A stretch of 64,000 bases of DNA from Microvirga guangxiensis (GCF_900102135.1 NZ_FMVJ01000005.1:212736-276735), one strand, 5' to 3'; positions 53,974-63,256 are shown, counted from the first letter of the stretch. The notes: generated from the sequence alone by a model not told the origin. Made by a program: numbers and translations.

Positions 53974-54651
53974 ATGCCGACCCTCGTCATCGCCAACAAG
54001 TGCTACTCGTCCTGGTCGCTGCGCCCCTGGCTGCTGATGAAGCAGCTGGGCGTGGCCTTCGATGAGATCATGATTCCGCTCGACCTGCCCGACACGAAGG
54101 AGAAGGTGCTCAGGCATTCTCCGGCTGGGAAGGTGCCGATCCTCATCGACGGTCGTGCGACCGTGTGGGAAAGCCTCGCGATCATGGAGTACGTGAGCGA
54201 GACCTTCGCCCCTGCATGGCCCGAAGATCGCGAGGCCCGCGCCATGGCGCGCTCGGTCGCAGCGGAGATGCATGCGGGTTTCATGGCTCTGCGCAGCGCC
54301 TGCCCAATGAATCTCGGCAAGAAATACGCCTCGAAGGATCGCGGCGAGGCTGTCGCGCGCGACGTGGCGCGCTTCTCCGAGATCGTGCGCCAGGCGCGTG
54401 AGCGCTTCGGTGCGGGCGGACCGTTCCTCTTCGGTGCATTCTCGGCAGCGGACGCCATGTATGCGCCGCTCGCGACGCGCCTCGAAACCTATTCCATTGC
54501 TCTCGATCGCGAAACCCGCGCTTACGTCGATGCGATCCTCTCGCTTCCCGCCTTCCAAGAGTGGCGCTCCGAGGCACTGAAGGAAAGCTGGATCGTCGAT
54601 GCCGACGAAGCCGACGAAGAGCCCATCGAAAATTACCGCAACGCCGCCTGA
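53974..54651 (+). CDS. Glutathione S-transferase family protein (between ilvB and ilvN)
   Basis: The 225-residue protein has a thioredoxin-like N-terminal domain (TLVIANKCYSSWSLRPWLLMKQLGVAFDE, with KVPILIDG and the glutathione-binding WESLAIMEYV) and an all-helical C-terminal domain (FLFGAFSAADAMYAPLATRL). The SxxSxxLRxxL start resembles the zeta/maleylacetoacetate-isomerase-like group. It is inserted between ilvB (22 bases) and ilvN (26 bases), so it is probably expressed with them. Confidence 0.9.
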   Translation: MPTLVIANKCYSSWSLRPWLLMKQLGVAFDEIMIPLDLPDTKEKVLRHSPAGKVPILIDGRATVWESLAIMEYVSETFAPAWPEDREARAMARSVAAEMHAGFMALRSACPMNLGKKYASKDRGEAVARDVARFSEIVRQARERFGAGGPFLFGAFSAADAMYAPLATRLETYSIALDRETRAYVDAILSLPAFQEWRSEALKESWIVDADEADEEPIENYRNAA

Positions 54652-54677
54652 CGCTCAGATAAAGCCGGATAACGAAC

Positions 54678-55223
54678 ATGCTCCAGATGAAAACCCACTA
54701 TCCCGATGCGACCCGCGTCGAACCCGTCAACCGGCACACGCTCGCCATCGTCGTGGACAACGAGCCGGGCGTCCTCGCCCGCATCGCCGGCCTCTTCTCG
54801 GGCCGCGGCTACAATATCGAGAGCCTGACCGTCACGGAGACGCAGCACGAGGCGCATATCTCGCGCATCACCATCGTGACGACTGGGACGCACAGCATCA
54901 TCCAGCAGATCAAGAGCCAGCTGGAGCGCCTCGTGCCCGTGCATCGCGTGGTCGATCTCACGCTGACCGGCGAAGCGGTGGAGCGCGAGCTCTGCCTCGT
55001 GAAGGTCGTTGGCAAGGGCGATCATCGCGTGGAAGCCATGCGTCTTGCCTCAGCCTTTGGCGCGCGCACGTTGGATGCCACGCTCACCTCCTTCGTCTAT
55101 GAAATGACCGGCACCACCGACGAGGTCGAGCGCTTCATCAAGCTGATGACGGCGGTGGGCCTCGTGGAAGTCTCCCGCACCGGCGTCGCCGCCATGGCGC
55201 GCGGTGCGGAAGGGATCATGTAG
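54678..55223 (+). CDS. ilvN: Acetolactate synthase small (regulatory) subunit
   Basis: The 181-residue protein has the ACT domain (HTLAIVVDNEPGVLARIAGLFSGRGYNIESLTVTETQHE) that binds valine, and the C-terminal region with RELCLVKVVGKGDHRVEAMRLASAFGA and TGTTDEVERFIKLMTAVGLVEVSRTG. It activates the large subunit and confers feedback inhibition. It is separated from ilvB by the GST gene. Confidence 0.95.
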   Translation: MLQMKTHYPDATRVEPVNRHTLAIVVDNEPGVLARIAGLFSGRGYNIESLTVTETQHEAHISRITIVTTGTHSIIQQIKSQLERLVPVHRVVDLTLTGEAVERELCLVKVVGKGDHRVEAMRLASAFGARTLDATLTSFVYEMTGTTDEVERFIKLMTAVGLVEVSRTGVAAMARGAEGIM

Positions 55224-55227
55224 GAGG

Positions 55228-55773
55228 TCAGCCTCTGAACTCGCTCTCTTGCAGGAAGGCTTCCTCCTCCGGTGTCGTCTCTCGTCCGAGAATGGCGTTG
55301 CGGTGGGGGAAGCGGCCGAAGCGGGCGATGATGTCGTGATGGTGGCGCGCCCACTTGATGGAATCCTCGCTGAGGGTTTCGTTCAGGGCCACCGAGCGTT
55401 CCTGGTGCCGCAATGACTCGGAATGCATGAAGGGCAGGTAGAAGAAACGGCGGAACTCCGGTTCCACCTTGTGGTCGAACTCACGCTCGATGGCGCGCTC
55501 TGCCGCCATCAGGGCGACGGGATCGGTCTTGTAGGTCTCGCGCTGTCCCCGGAACATGTTTCTCGGGAGCTGATCGAGGAGAAGAACAACGGCGAGCGCG
55601 CCCTCGGGGGTGAGTTCCCATTCGTTGAGGTCGCCCCTGGCAGCGGCCTCGTAAGTGGGCATGAAACGGTCCCGGCAGGCTTGGTCGAAGGCTTCGTCCT
55701 TCGAGAACCACTTGTCGGGGCCGGCTTCGCGCCAGAAGGCGAGAACTTCATCGGGAGTGGCGAGGCGCTGCAT
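55228..55773 (-). CDS. DUF924 family protein
   Basis: The 181-residue protein matches DUF924: VLAFWREAGPDKWFSKDEAFDQACRDRFMPTYEAAARGDL, LAVVLLLDQLPRNMFRGQRETYKTDPVALMAAERAIE, FFYLPFMHSESLRHQERSVAL and FGRFPHRNAILGRETTPEEEAFL. It is a helical, TPR-like fold of unknown function, common in Alphaproteobacteria. It is convergent with ilvN, four bases apart. Confidence 0.9.
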   Translation of the reverse strand: MQRLATPDEVLAFWREAGPDKWFSKDEAFDQACRDRFMPTYEAAARGDLNEWELTPEGALAVVLLLDQLPRNMFRGQRETYKTDPVALMAAERAIEREFDHKVEPEFRRFFYLPFMHSESLRHQERSVALNETLSEDSIKWARHHHDIIARFGRFPHRNAILGRETTPEEEAFLQESEFRG

Positions 55774-55853
55774 GCGACTTGTCCTTGTGAGAAGAGGTTG
55801 CTCGTAACCGATCTAGAGCATGAGCGAGTTCTTTGAACTCTCAAGGCTCGGAC

Positions 55854-55918
55854 CGTTTGTAAGGAAGGGCAAATCCACCATTTCAGGCGGATAGCGCATT
55901 TTTCCTACAAACTTCGAC
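55854..55918 (+). promoter_or_regulatory. Intergenic region upstream of ilvC with a long-range inverted repeat
   Basis: GTTTGTA-A-GGAA (55854-55865) and TTCC-TACAAAC (55907-55918) are near-complementary, enclosing about 40 bases. No leader peptide with a run of branched-chain codons was found here. Function unproven. Confidence 0.3.
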
Positions 55919-56040
55919 TTGTCAGCGCAGTTTTGTTCGTTAAAAGCGGCGCGGGACAAAATAAATGTTGCGTGAGGCTTTCGCCCGAGCGCAGCGCCAA
56001 CGAAGACTGGGGCGGGGAGCCCCTGAAACACAAGGACTAG

Positions 56041-57066
<1,026 letters not shown>

Positions 57067-57089
57067 TCTTCGCGAAAGAGCGACAACGA

Positions 57090-57122
57090 AAAAGGGGCGG
57101 AAATTTCCGCCCCTTCTTTTTT
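57090..57122 (+). terminator. Terminator after ilvC
   Basis: AAGGGGCGGAAA and TTTCCGCCCCTT form a 12-bp perfect stem with almost no loop, followed by CTTTTTT. Confidence 0.92.
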
Positions 57123-57138
57123 GTTCGCGTGAGACGGA

Positions 57139-57492
57139 TCAGAGCGCGTGGCCAGCCAGCGCGGAGACTGCGATCAGCGCGCAAAGGTGAAACCCAAGGC
57201 TCGGGCGGCGGCGGATCCAGAAATGAAAAAGGCCGGCGCATAGCGTGAGCACGACAAGCAGGAGCCACACGCCCTGGGCGATGTGATTCAGGCTCATCAT
57301 GCCTGTGAGGAGGATCCCTGACGTCCAGGTCTCCATCAGCCATAGTGCTGCGAACACGATGGCCGCGACCTTCCATTCGTAATGGCGCCAGGTCTCCGGC
57401 AGGCCGGTCATGCCGAGATCGCTCGGGAACTGCTCGTCCAGTGAATCGTCGTCGTCGTGCCAAGCGTATGAGCGCTTAGAGCTTCGTTCCAT
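57139..57492 (-). CDS. Small membrane protein, hypothetical
   Basis: The 117-residue protein has an acidic N-terminus (SYAWHDDDDSLDEQFPSDLG) and three hydrophobic helices (VAAIVFAALWLMETWTSGIL, GVWLLLVVLTLCAGLFHFWI and LGFHLCALIAVSALAGHAL). It is not a family I recognise. The ATG lies seven bases after a 15-bp perfect inverted repeat that contains the likely Shine-Dalgarno GGAAG, so the element may control its expression. Confidence 0.65.
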   Translation of the reverse strand: MERSSKRSYAWHDDDDSLDEQFPSDLGMTGLPETWRHYEWKVAAIVFAALWLMETWTSGILLTGMMSLNHIAQGVWLLLVVLTLCAGLFHFWIRRRPSLGFHLCALIAVSALAGHAL

Positions 57493-57498
57493 AGCAAT

Positions 57499-57539
57499 GC
57501 TTCCGTAATGTTATAGCTTGGCATTAACATTACGGAAGC
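57499..57539. promoter_or_regulatory. 15-bp perfect inverted repeat at the start of the small membrane protein gene
   Basis: GCTTCCGTAATGTTA (57499-57513) and TAACATTACGGAAGC (57525-57539) are perfectly complementary around an 11-nt loop. The right arm on the minus strand holds GGAAG at ribosome-site distance from the ATG (57492). It can act as a DNA operator or an RNA hairpin hiding the ribosome site. Confidence 0.6.
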
Positions 57540-57600
57540 CGTTTGCAACCTCCGAGAACGGAGGGGATTTTTATCCAAGGAGCAGAAAAGTAACCGGCTC

Positions 57601-57756
57601 TTACTGTTGGTTGCTCTTCGTATTCTGCGCCTTGTTGTTGTCCTGCTTGGTAGAGTCGTTGCGGTTCTTCATGGTGCCGCCCGAGCCGCGGATGTGATCG
57701 CCGGGATGCTTCTTGCTCTCGCCGGAATTGTCGCCGTTCATCTTGCCTTTACCCAT
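57601..57756 (-). CDS. Small hydrophilic protein
   Basis: The 51-residue protein (MGKGKMNGDNSGESKKHPGD, then a Lys/Asn/Gln/Asp-rich tail) is fully hydrophilic and probably disordered. AGGAGG sits at good distance from ATG 57756. It resembles small Lys/Gly-rich stress-associated proteins of Rhizobiales, without a firm family. A GGAAC-N16-CATT sequence on the minus strand (57809-57785) is one base short of an EcfG promoter. Confidence 0.6.
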   Translation of the reverse strand: MGKGKMNGDNSGESKKHPGDHIRGSGGTMKNRNDSTKQDNNKAQNTKSNQQ

Positions 57757-57818
57757 GGGGAAGCCTCCTTTGGTGTCGGAGGTCAATGAGCCGTGCCGAA
57801 CCCGGTTCCTGCGAAAAT

Positions 57819-58340
57819 TCACCACAGCAGGTAATGCGCCAAACCCACGCCGGGGGCGAGAAGGGCGAAGGACCATACCGAAGCCGAGGCCATGTTGGCC
57901 GCCTGGAAGAGCACGCGAGGCATCAGGAAGATGCCGGCGATCAGGGGCAGCGTGGCGCGGGTGGGGCCGAAGAAACGGCCGAGGAACATGGCCCAGGGAC
58001 CGAAGCGGAGAAAGAATTTCTCTCCCTTCTCGATCAGGTCGGGCCTGCGCGAGAGGGGCCAGATTCCATAAGCCCGCTTCTTCACCTTGTGACCGATCTC
58101 ATAGGAGATCCAGGCGCTCAGGAAGGCACCTGCCGCAGCCCCAAGCCACACATGCCAGAAGGTCACGTCGGCCGCCGCCAGGGCGAAGCCCACGGCCACG
58201 AGGATCGTGATCATCGGCAGAACGAGCGAGATGAAGGCGAATGATTCCCCGAAGGTCATGAGGCCTACGATCAAGGGCGCATAGGCCTGATGGGCCCGAA
58301 TGAACTCGATGATGGTGCCGGTAATGGTCTCAAGATTCAC
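57819..58340 (-). CDS. DedA family membrane protein
   Basis: The protein of about 173 residues matches the DedA/SNARE-associated family: FIRAHQAYAPLIVGLMTFGESFAFISLVLPMITIL, VWLGAAAGAFLSAWISYEIGHKVKK and FFLRFGPWAMFLGRFFGPTRATLPLIAGIFLMP, with the conserved Glu and the R-F-x-G/P-x-R motif. DedA proteins help flip undecaprenyl phosphate and maintain membrane homeostasis. A GTG at 58340 with AAGGAG upstream gives the usual N-terminus; ATGs at 58358 and 58424 are in frame. Confidence 0.85.
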   Translation of the reverse strand: MNLETITGTIIEFIRAHQAYAPLIVGLMTFGESFAFISLVLPMITILVAVGFALAAADVTFWHVWLGAAAGAFLSAWISYEIGHKVKKRAYGIWPLSRRPDLIEKGEKFFLRFGPWAMFLGRFFGPTRATLPLIAGIFLMPRVLFQAANMASASVWSFALLAPGVGLAHYLLW

Positions 58341-58485
58341 GCGTGGCGTCTCCTTCATGCCTTCCTGCGGCGAACGCGCGGACCTCATGCCACGATCCAG
58401 CATCCTCGTGATGAAAAAGATCACATCACGTCATTTGAAGCCGGACCGGCGATGCGCTAACCGAAAGAGAGAAGGGGCTATAGCC

Positions 58486-59334
58486 ATGAATGTTCTCTCG
58501 ATCCAGTCACATGTCGCTTATGGTCATGTAGGCAACGCATCCGCCGTGTTTCCGATGCAGCGTCTCGGCGTCGAGGTCTGGCCCATTCATACGGTGCAGT
58601 TCTCCAATCATACAGGCTACGGCTCCTGGAAGGGCCGGGTCTTCGACGGGCCGGCCATCGAGGAGCTGGTCGAGGGGATCGCGGATCGCGGCGTGCTCAA
58701 CCGCTGCGACGGCGTGCTCTCCGGCTATATGGGCTCGGCCGATATCGGCAATGCGATCCTTGCCGCCGTTGCAAGGGTGCGAGGGCTCAACCCCGACGCG
58801 CTCTATTGCTGCGATCCTGTGATCGGCGATGTGGGGCGCGGCGTCTTCGTGCGTCCCGGCATTCCCGAATTCATGCGCGATCAGGCGGTCCCCGCCGCAG
58901 ACATCATCACTCCGAACCATTTCGAGCTGGATTATCTCTCGGGCCTCACGACGGAAACCTTGAACGATGTGAAGAAGGCTATCGCTGTGGTGCAGCAGCT
59001 CGGACCCCGGGTCGTGCTCGCGACCTCCGTCGAGGCCAAAGAGACTCCCGACGGCTCCATCGATCTCATCGCGGGCGAGGGCGGTCGCTTCTGGCGGGTG
59101 CGGACGCCCAAGCTCTCGCTGAGCATCAACGGGGCAGGGGATGCGATCGCGGCGCTGTTCTTCGTCCATTATGCGCGCTCGGGCTCCGCAGCAACGGCCC
59201 TTGCCGAAGCATCCGCCTCCGTCTACGGCTTGCTGAAGCGCACGGAGGAGGCAGGAGCCCGGGAGATCCTCACCATCGCCGCGCAGGACGAGTTCGTCTC
59301 GCCGACTTACCGTTTCCGCCCGGAAGAGGTTTGA
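58486..59334 (+). CDS. pdxY: Pyridoxal kinase PdxY
   Basis: The 282-residue ribokinase-fold enzyme phosphorylates pyridoxal to PLP. MNVLSIQSHVAYGHVGNASAVFPMQRLGVEVWPIHTVQFSNHTGYG is the PdxY N-terminus. The substrate cysteine region YCCDPVIGDVGRGVFV and the ATP/anion-hole motif INGAGDAIAALF are present. It is followed after five bases by phzF and then a Nudix gene, a likely three-gene operon. Confidence 0.95.
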   Translation: MNVLSIQSHVAYGHVGNASAVFPMQRLGVEVWPIHTVQFSNHTGYGSWKGRVFDGPAIEELVEGIADRGVLNRCDGVLSGYMGSADIGNAILAAVARVRGLNPDALYCCDPVIGDVGRGVFVRPGIPEFMRDQAVPAADIITPNHFELDYLSGLTTETLNDVKKAIAVVQQLGPRVVLATSVEAKETPDGSIDLIAGEGGRFWRVRTPKLSLSINGAGDAIAALFFVHYARSGSAATALAEASASVYGLLKRTEEAGAREILTIAAQDEFVSPTYRFRPEEV

Positions 59335-59339
59335 TCCGT

Positions 59340-60245
59340 ATGGCCCGTCGCTTCATCACCCTCGACGTCTTCACGTCCGAGCGCTTCACCGGAAATCCCC
59401 TGGCCGTCGTTCTGGATGCGGAAGGTCTCGACGACGCGCGCATGCAGACCATCGCGAAGGAGTTCAACCTCTCCGAGACGGTCTTCGTATTCCCGCCCGA
59501 GGATTCTCACCAGAGGGCCGATATCCGCATTTTCACGCCGGGCCGCGAGCTTCCCTTCGCAGGCCACCCGACCGTGGGGACGGCGGTGCTTCTCGCGCTG
59601 TTGGACCAGAGCGGACAGCCCGGCGCCGTTGCCTTCGGCCTGAAGGAAAAGGTCGGCATCGTGCCTTGCGTGGTTGAGGTGAAGGACGAGCTGAGCGGCA
59701 TGGCGCGCTTTCGCCTGCCGCGTCTGCCCTCGTCCTGGGGCGAGGGCAAGGAAAGCACCGATTGCGCTTGGGCGCTCGGCCTCGATCCGACGGAAATCGG
59801 TTTCGACCGTCACGTGCCGAGTCGTCACTCGGCAGGCGTCGATTACGATCTCGTGCCCGTCGCATCCCTCGATGCTCTGGCGCGCGCCTATCCGAAGGGC
59901 GAGGCCTTCGACAAGACTTTCGGCGACAGTAACCATCCGTCGGCCTATGTCTATACGCGTGTGCCGCAGGCCGAAGGCCTTCGCTTCCGGGCACGCATGT
60001 TCGGGCCGGGAATGGGCATCCTCGAAGATCCCGCGACGGGCTCCGCCGCGGCCACGTTCGCCGGCGCCCTCATGCAATGCGAGCCTCTGGGCGATGGTGA
60101 GCACAACATCATCATCGAGCAGGGTGTCGAGATGGGGCGCCCGAGCGAAATCGCCTTGCAGATGACGATCAAGAACGGCGCGCTCGTGTCCGCCGAGATC
60201 GGCGGCTTCGCCGTCATGGTCATGCGCGGCGAGATCGTCGCGTGA
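59340..60245 (+). CDS. PhzF family isomerase-like protein
   Basis: The 301-residue protein has the diaminopimelate-epimerase fold of PhzF: RRFITLDVFTSERFTGNPLAVVLDAEGL at the start, LSETVFVFPP with the catalytic glutamate, FTPGRELPFAGHPTVGTAVLL, and FGPGMGILEDPATGSAAATFAG. Non-phenazine PhzF homologues are widespread and mostly uncharacterised, so phenazine synthesis is not implied; no other phz genes are present. It lies between pdxY and the Nudix gene. Confidence 0.9.
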   Translation: MARRFITLDVFTSERFTGNPLAVVLDAEGLDDARMQTIAKEFNLSETVFVFPPEDSHQRADIRIFTPGRELPFAGHPTVGTAVLLALLDQSGQPGAVAFGLKEKVGIVPCVVEVKDELSGMARFRLPRLPSSWGEGKESTDCAWALGLDPTEIGFDRHVPSRHSAGVDYDLVPVASLDALARAYPKGEAFDKTFGDSNHPSAYVYTRVPQAEGLRFRARMFGPGMGILEDPATGSAAATFAGALMQCEPLGDGEHNIIIEQGVEMGRPSEIALQMTIKNGALVSAEIGGFAVMVMRGEIVA

Positions 60246-60955
60246 CATCGGACATTCTCATCACACGCGTATCGCGCGTCGAAGCGAAATCCGTGCCCAT
60301 GAAATGGGAATGGGCCGAGGCGAACCGCACCTTCATCGAGACGAACTGGAAGCGTCGTACGGCGGATACGCCGAAGATGTTCAATGGTCGCGTCCTGCTG
60401 CTCAACGACCTGAAGTTCGAGCAGGGCCTCTGCCGCACCACCTATTTCGAAACGGACTACGCGGATTTCATTGCCTGGATCGACAGCGGCTATCCGGACA
60501 AGAGCATCGCCAACGGCTTCGCCATGGGAGCTCTGCGCGGTTCGGACGGCGCTTTCATCTGCGGTGTCATGTCCGCGCATACGGCGAATGCGGGGCGTAT
60601 CTACTTTCCTGCGGGAACGCCCGACCTCGCCGATCTCAGGCCCGATGGCACCGTCGATCTTGCGGAAAGCCTGACCCGTGAGCTGATCGAGGAAACGGGC
60701 CTTCGGGACGGCGAGTTTCACGTGGACGATGAGTGGATCATCGTCCAGCGCTGGCCGACGATCGCGCTGCTGCGCATGGTCACCATGCCGATGACGGCGG
60801 AGGAAGGCGCGGCCTTGATCCGCGCCAACATCGCCAAGGAATCCGAGCCTGAACTGCAGGATGTGCGGATCGTCCGCAGCGTGGACGACATCGATGCCGA
60901 GATGATGCCTCTCTTCCTGCAGTCCTTTTTCGAATGGGTCTTCACTCACACATAG
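60242..60955 (+). CDS. Nudix hydrolase family protein
   Basis: The 237-residue protein has the second half of a Nudix box, LTRELIEETGL, which holds the metal-binding glutamates. The first half is divergent: the canonical Gly and Glu positions are occupied by Leu and Val, with an insertion DLRPDGTVDLAES before it. Activity may therefore be changed. An N-terminal extension of about 95 residues precedes the fold. The start is GTG overlapping the phzF stop (GTGA), so the two genes are coupled. Confidence 0.8.
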   Translation: MTSDILITRVSRVEAKSVPMKWEWAEANRTFIETNWKRRTADTPKMFNGRVLLLNDLKFEQGLCRTTYFETDYADFIAWIDSGYPDKSIANGFAMGALRGSDGAFICGVMSAHTANAGRIYFPAGTPDLADLRPDGTVDLAESLTRELIEETGLRDGEFHVDDEWIIVQRWPTIALLRMVTMPMTAEEGAALIRANIAKESEPELQDVRIVRSVDDIDAEMMPLFLQSFFEWVFTHT

Positions 60956-61269
60956 CCATGACGCGCCTTCGTGGCCCGGATCATGCGCTGTGCCTCCGCA
61001 TCGCGCCCGGCGGCGCAGGCAGCCTCGGCCTGGCCGATCTCCCGGTCGACCCGGTTGTAGACACTCTGGCCTACATGGCCCATGGCGAGGTCGTTGCTCA
61101 TGACCGCCCGGTAGCGGGCGATCTCACCCTGACAGCCTGATCCGCCCGGCATCTGGAAGCTCGAGGGCGTGACATTCGTGCTGGCAGGGCCGGAAGCCGT
61201 CTGGTTGCAGGCGGCAAGCGGCAGGGCCACAAGACCGGTCAGGCAAAGGCCGCGGATCGCATTCTTCAT
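60946..61269 (-). CDS. Hypothetical lipoprotein
   Basis: The 107-residue protein starts with a lipoprotein signal (MKNAIRGLCLTGLVALPLAAC, lipobox LAAC). It is followed by a linker and a helical domain GCQGEIARYRAVMSNDLAMGHV plus YNRVDREIGQAEAACAAGRDAEAQRMI with a paired cysteine. It is unknown but widespread-looking in Rhizobiales. It overlaps the convergent Nudix gene by ten bases. Confidence 0.75.
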   Translation of the reverse strand: MKNAIRGLCLTGLVALPLAACNQTASGPASTNVTPSSFQMPGGSGCQGEIARYRAVMSNDLAMGHVGQSVYNRVDREIGQAEAACAAGRDAEAQRMIRATKARHGYV

Positions 61270-61414
61270 TCAGGATACCTCTTCTTGGGTTATGCGGCTG
61301 GGTAAAAGCCAGGCTTGCTCTGATCTAGAGCATTTCGGCGGCTGGCCAGAGCCTCGGCTCAAAGGAACTTTCGGATACAATCGCCGAGCTTGGACTTTTC
61401 GTTTGTTTCAACCG

Positions 61415-61443
61415 CTTGCCATTCGAAGCCTCGCCCGTTACAA
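61415..61443 (+). promoter_or_regulatory. Probable promoter of leuA leader
   Basis: TTGCCA (61415-61420), 17-bp spacer, TACAAC (61438-61443), giving a start near 61450, ahead of the leader peptide. Confidence 0.5.
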
Positions 61444-61495
61444 CTGTGCCGTTGTTCGCGGGCTTGAGCCGCGGCTTTTGGAGGAATGGGCAGCG

Positions 61496-61591
61496 ATGGC
61501 AATCGGCTCCCACAGCGCTGGCAAGAACGGTACCGCTTCCGCGGCCGACCGCGCGCTCCTCCTTGGCCTCCTTCTCCTTAGCCGCCCCTGA
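61496..61591 (+). CDS. leu leader peptide
   Basis: The 31-residue frame begins MAIGSHSAGKNG and ends LLLGLLLLSRP, with seven leucines in eight codons. It lies 117 bases before leuA and its stop codon falls in the 5' arm (61585-61592) of a long hairpin. Leucine-run leader peptides are diagnostic of leu attenuators. GGAGG precedes the ATG by 11 bases. Confidence 0.8.
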   Translation: MAIGSHSAGKNGTASAADRALLLGLLLLSRP

Positions 61592-61700
61592 GGGTCGTCT
61601 GGGCATCGGTGCCTGGACTCTCAGGGGAACAGAAGGCTTCAAGAACAACCTCCGAGCGCCCGGCATACGAACACCTCAATGGCGCTTCTCCCGAGAAGGA
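61585..61700 (+). promoter_or_regulatory. leuA leader structure (attenuation-type control)
   Basis: CCCCTGAG (61585-61592) pairs with CTCAGGGG (61620-61627), enclosing GGCA/TGCC (61602-61605/61610-61613). No U-run follows. A separate small hairpin, CTTCT (61685-61689) with AGAAG (61694-61698), overlaps the leuA ribosome site GAGAAGGA, so control may be at translation. Confidence 0.55.
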
Positions 61701-61708
61701 CCGACACG

Positions 61709-63256
61709 ATGACCGCCTCCAAAGACCGCGTACTGATTTTCGACACCACCCTGCGTGACGGCGAGCAATGCCCCGGCGCGACCATGACGCTCGAAGAAAA
61801 GCTCGATGTCGCTGCCCTGCTCGACGCCATGGGCGTCGACATCATCGAGGCGGGCTTCCCCATTGCCTCCAATGGCGATTTCGAGGCTGTGTCGCTCATC
61901 GCGCAGCAGGTGAAGAACGCGACTGTCGCCGGTCTCGCCCGCGCCATCTCGGCGGATATCGCCCGCGCAGGCGAAGCCGTGCGCCACGCCAAGAAGCCGC
62001 GCATTCACACCTTCGTCTCCACCTCGCCGATCCACTTGCAGCACCAGATGCGCAAGACCGAGGAAGAGGTGCTGGAGATCATCACGGCCACTGTCACGCA
62101 GGCGCGCAACCTGATCGAGGACATTGAGTGGTCGGCCATGGACGCCACGCGCACGCCCATCGATTACCTGTGCCGCTGCGTGGAAGCCGCCATCAAGTCA
62201 GGCGCCACCACCATCAACCTGCCGGACACGGTGGGCTATGCGACGCCGGATGAATACCGCGCCATGTTCCGCGCCGTGCGCGAGCGCGTGCCGAATGCGG
62301 ACAAGGCGATCTTCTCCGCTCACTGCCACAACGATCTGGGCCTCGCCGTCGCGAACTCGCTCGCAGCGTTGGAAGGTGGCGCGCGTCAGATCGAGTGCAC
62401 CCTCAACGGCATCGGCGAGCGCGCGGGCAACGCGGCTTTGGAAGAGGTCGTGATGGCGATCAAGACGCGCGGCGACGTGCTGCCCTACGAGACGGGCATC
62501 GAAGCCACCATGCTGACGCGTGCATCGAAGCTCGCTTCCGCGGCCACTTCGTTCCCGGTGCAGTACAACAAGGCCATCGTGGGCCGGAACGCCTTCGCGC
62601 ATGAAAGCGGCATCCACCAGGACGGTATGCTGAAGAACGCGCAGACCTATGAGATCATGACGCCGGAAAGCGTCGGCGTGTCGAAGACATCGCTGGTCAT
62701 GGGCAAGCATTCGGGCCGCGCAGCCTTCCGCAACAAGCTGGAGGAGTTGGGCTACAGCCTCTCCGACAACCAGTTCCAGGATGCGTTCGAGCGATTCAAG
62801 GATCTGGCCGACCGCAAGAAGCACGTCTACGATGAGGACATTGAGGCGCTGGTCGATCAGAACATCGCCACCGCCCATGACCGCATCAAGCTGGTTTCTC
62901 TCTCCATCGTCGCCGGCACACGCGGTCCGCAGCGCGCTACCATGCGCCTGCAGGTGGACAGCAACACGGTGATCGAGGAGCAGGAAGGCAACGGGCCGGT
63001 GGATGCGACCTTCAACGCCATCAAGGCGCTGGTGCCGCACGAGGCCGTGCTGGAGCTCTACCAGGTGCATGCGGTGACGGAAGGCACGGATGCACAGGCC
63101 GAAGTGTCGGTGCGCCTCTCCGCCGACGGCCGCAGCGTGACGGCACGCGCCGCCGATCCCGACACGCTCGTTGCGTCCGCGCAGGCCTATCTCGGTGCGC
63201 TCAACAAGCTGATGAGCCGAGGCGCAAGACTGCACGCGCAGCACGCTGCCGAGTGA
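61709..63256 (+). CDS. leuA: 2-isopropylmalate synthase LeuA
   Basis: The 515-residue enzyme condenses acetyl-CoA and 2-oxoisovalerate, the first committed step to leucine. The TIM barrel starts VLIFDTTLRDGEQCPGATM, with the metal histidines in SAHCHNDLGLAVANSLAALEGGARQIECTLNGIGERAGNAALEE; HESGIHQDGMLKN and KHSGRAAF follow, then the C-terminal regulatory LeuA dimer domain that senses leucine. ATG 61709 has GAGAAGGA eight bases upstream; an upstream in-frame ATG at 61679 is less likely. Confidence 0.97.
   Translation: MTASKDRVLIFDTTLRDGEQCPGATMTLEEKLDVAALLDAMGVDIIEAGFPIASNGDFEAVSLIAQQVKNATVAGLARAISADIARAGEAVRHAKKPRIHTFVSTSPIHLQHQMRKTEEEVLEIITATVTQARNLIEDIEWSAMDATRTPIDYLCRCVEAAIKSGATTINLPDTVGYATPDEYRAMFRAVRERVPNADKAIFSAHCHNDLGLAVANSLAALEGGARQIECTLNGIGERAGNAALEEVVMAIKTRGDVLPYETGIEATMLTRASKLASAATSFPVQYNKAIVGRNAFAHESGIHQDGMLKNAQTYEIMTPESVGVSKTSLVMGKHSGRAAFRNKLEELGYSLSDNQFQDAFERFKDLADRKKHVYDEDIEALVDQNIATAHDRIKLVSLSIVAGTRGPQRATMRLQVDSNTVIEEQEGNGPVDATFNAIKALVPHEAVLELYQVHAVTEGTDAQAEVSVRLSADGRSVTARAADPDTLVASAQAYLGALNKLMSRGARLHAQHAAE

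Noticed and set aside
52404..53999. 531-codon frame antisense to ilvB, and similar long antisense frames opposite the RND pump (4895-6232) and serA (9201-10640)
   Set aside because: They are His/Arg/Asp-rich shadows produced by high-GC codon bias opposite well-identified genes.
59340..60245. Phenazine biosynthesis cluster based on the PhzF homologue
   Set aside because: No other phz genes are present; PhzF-fold proteins are common outside phenazine producers.
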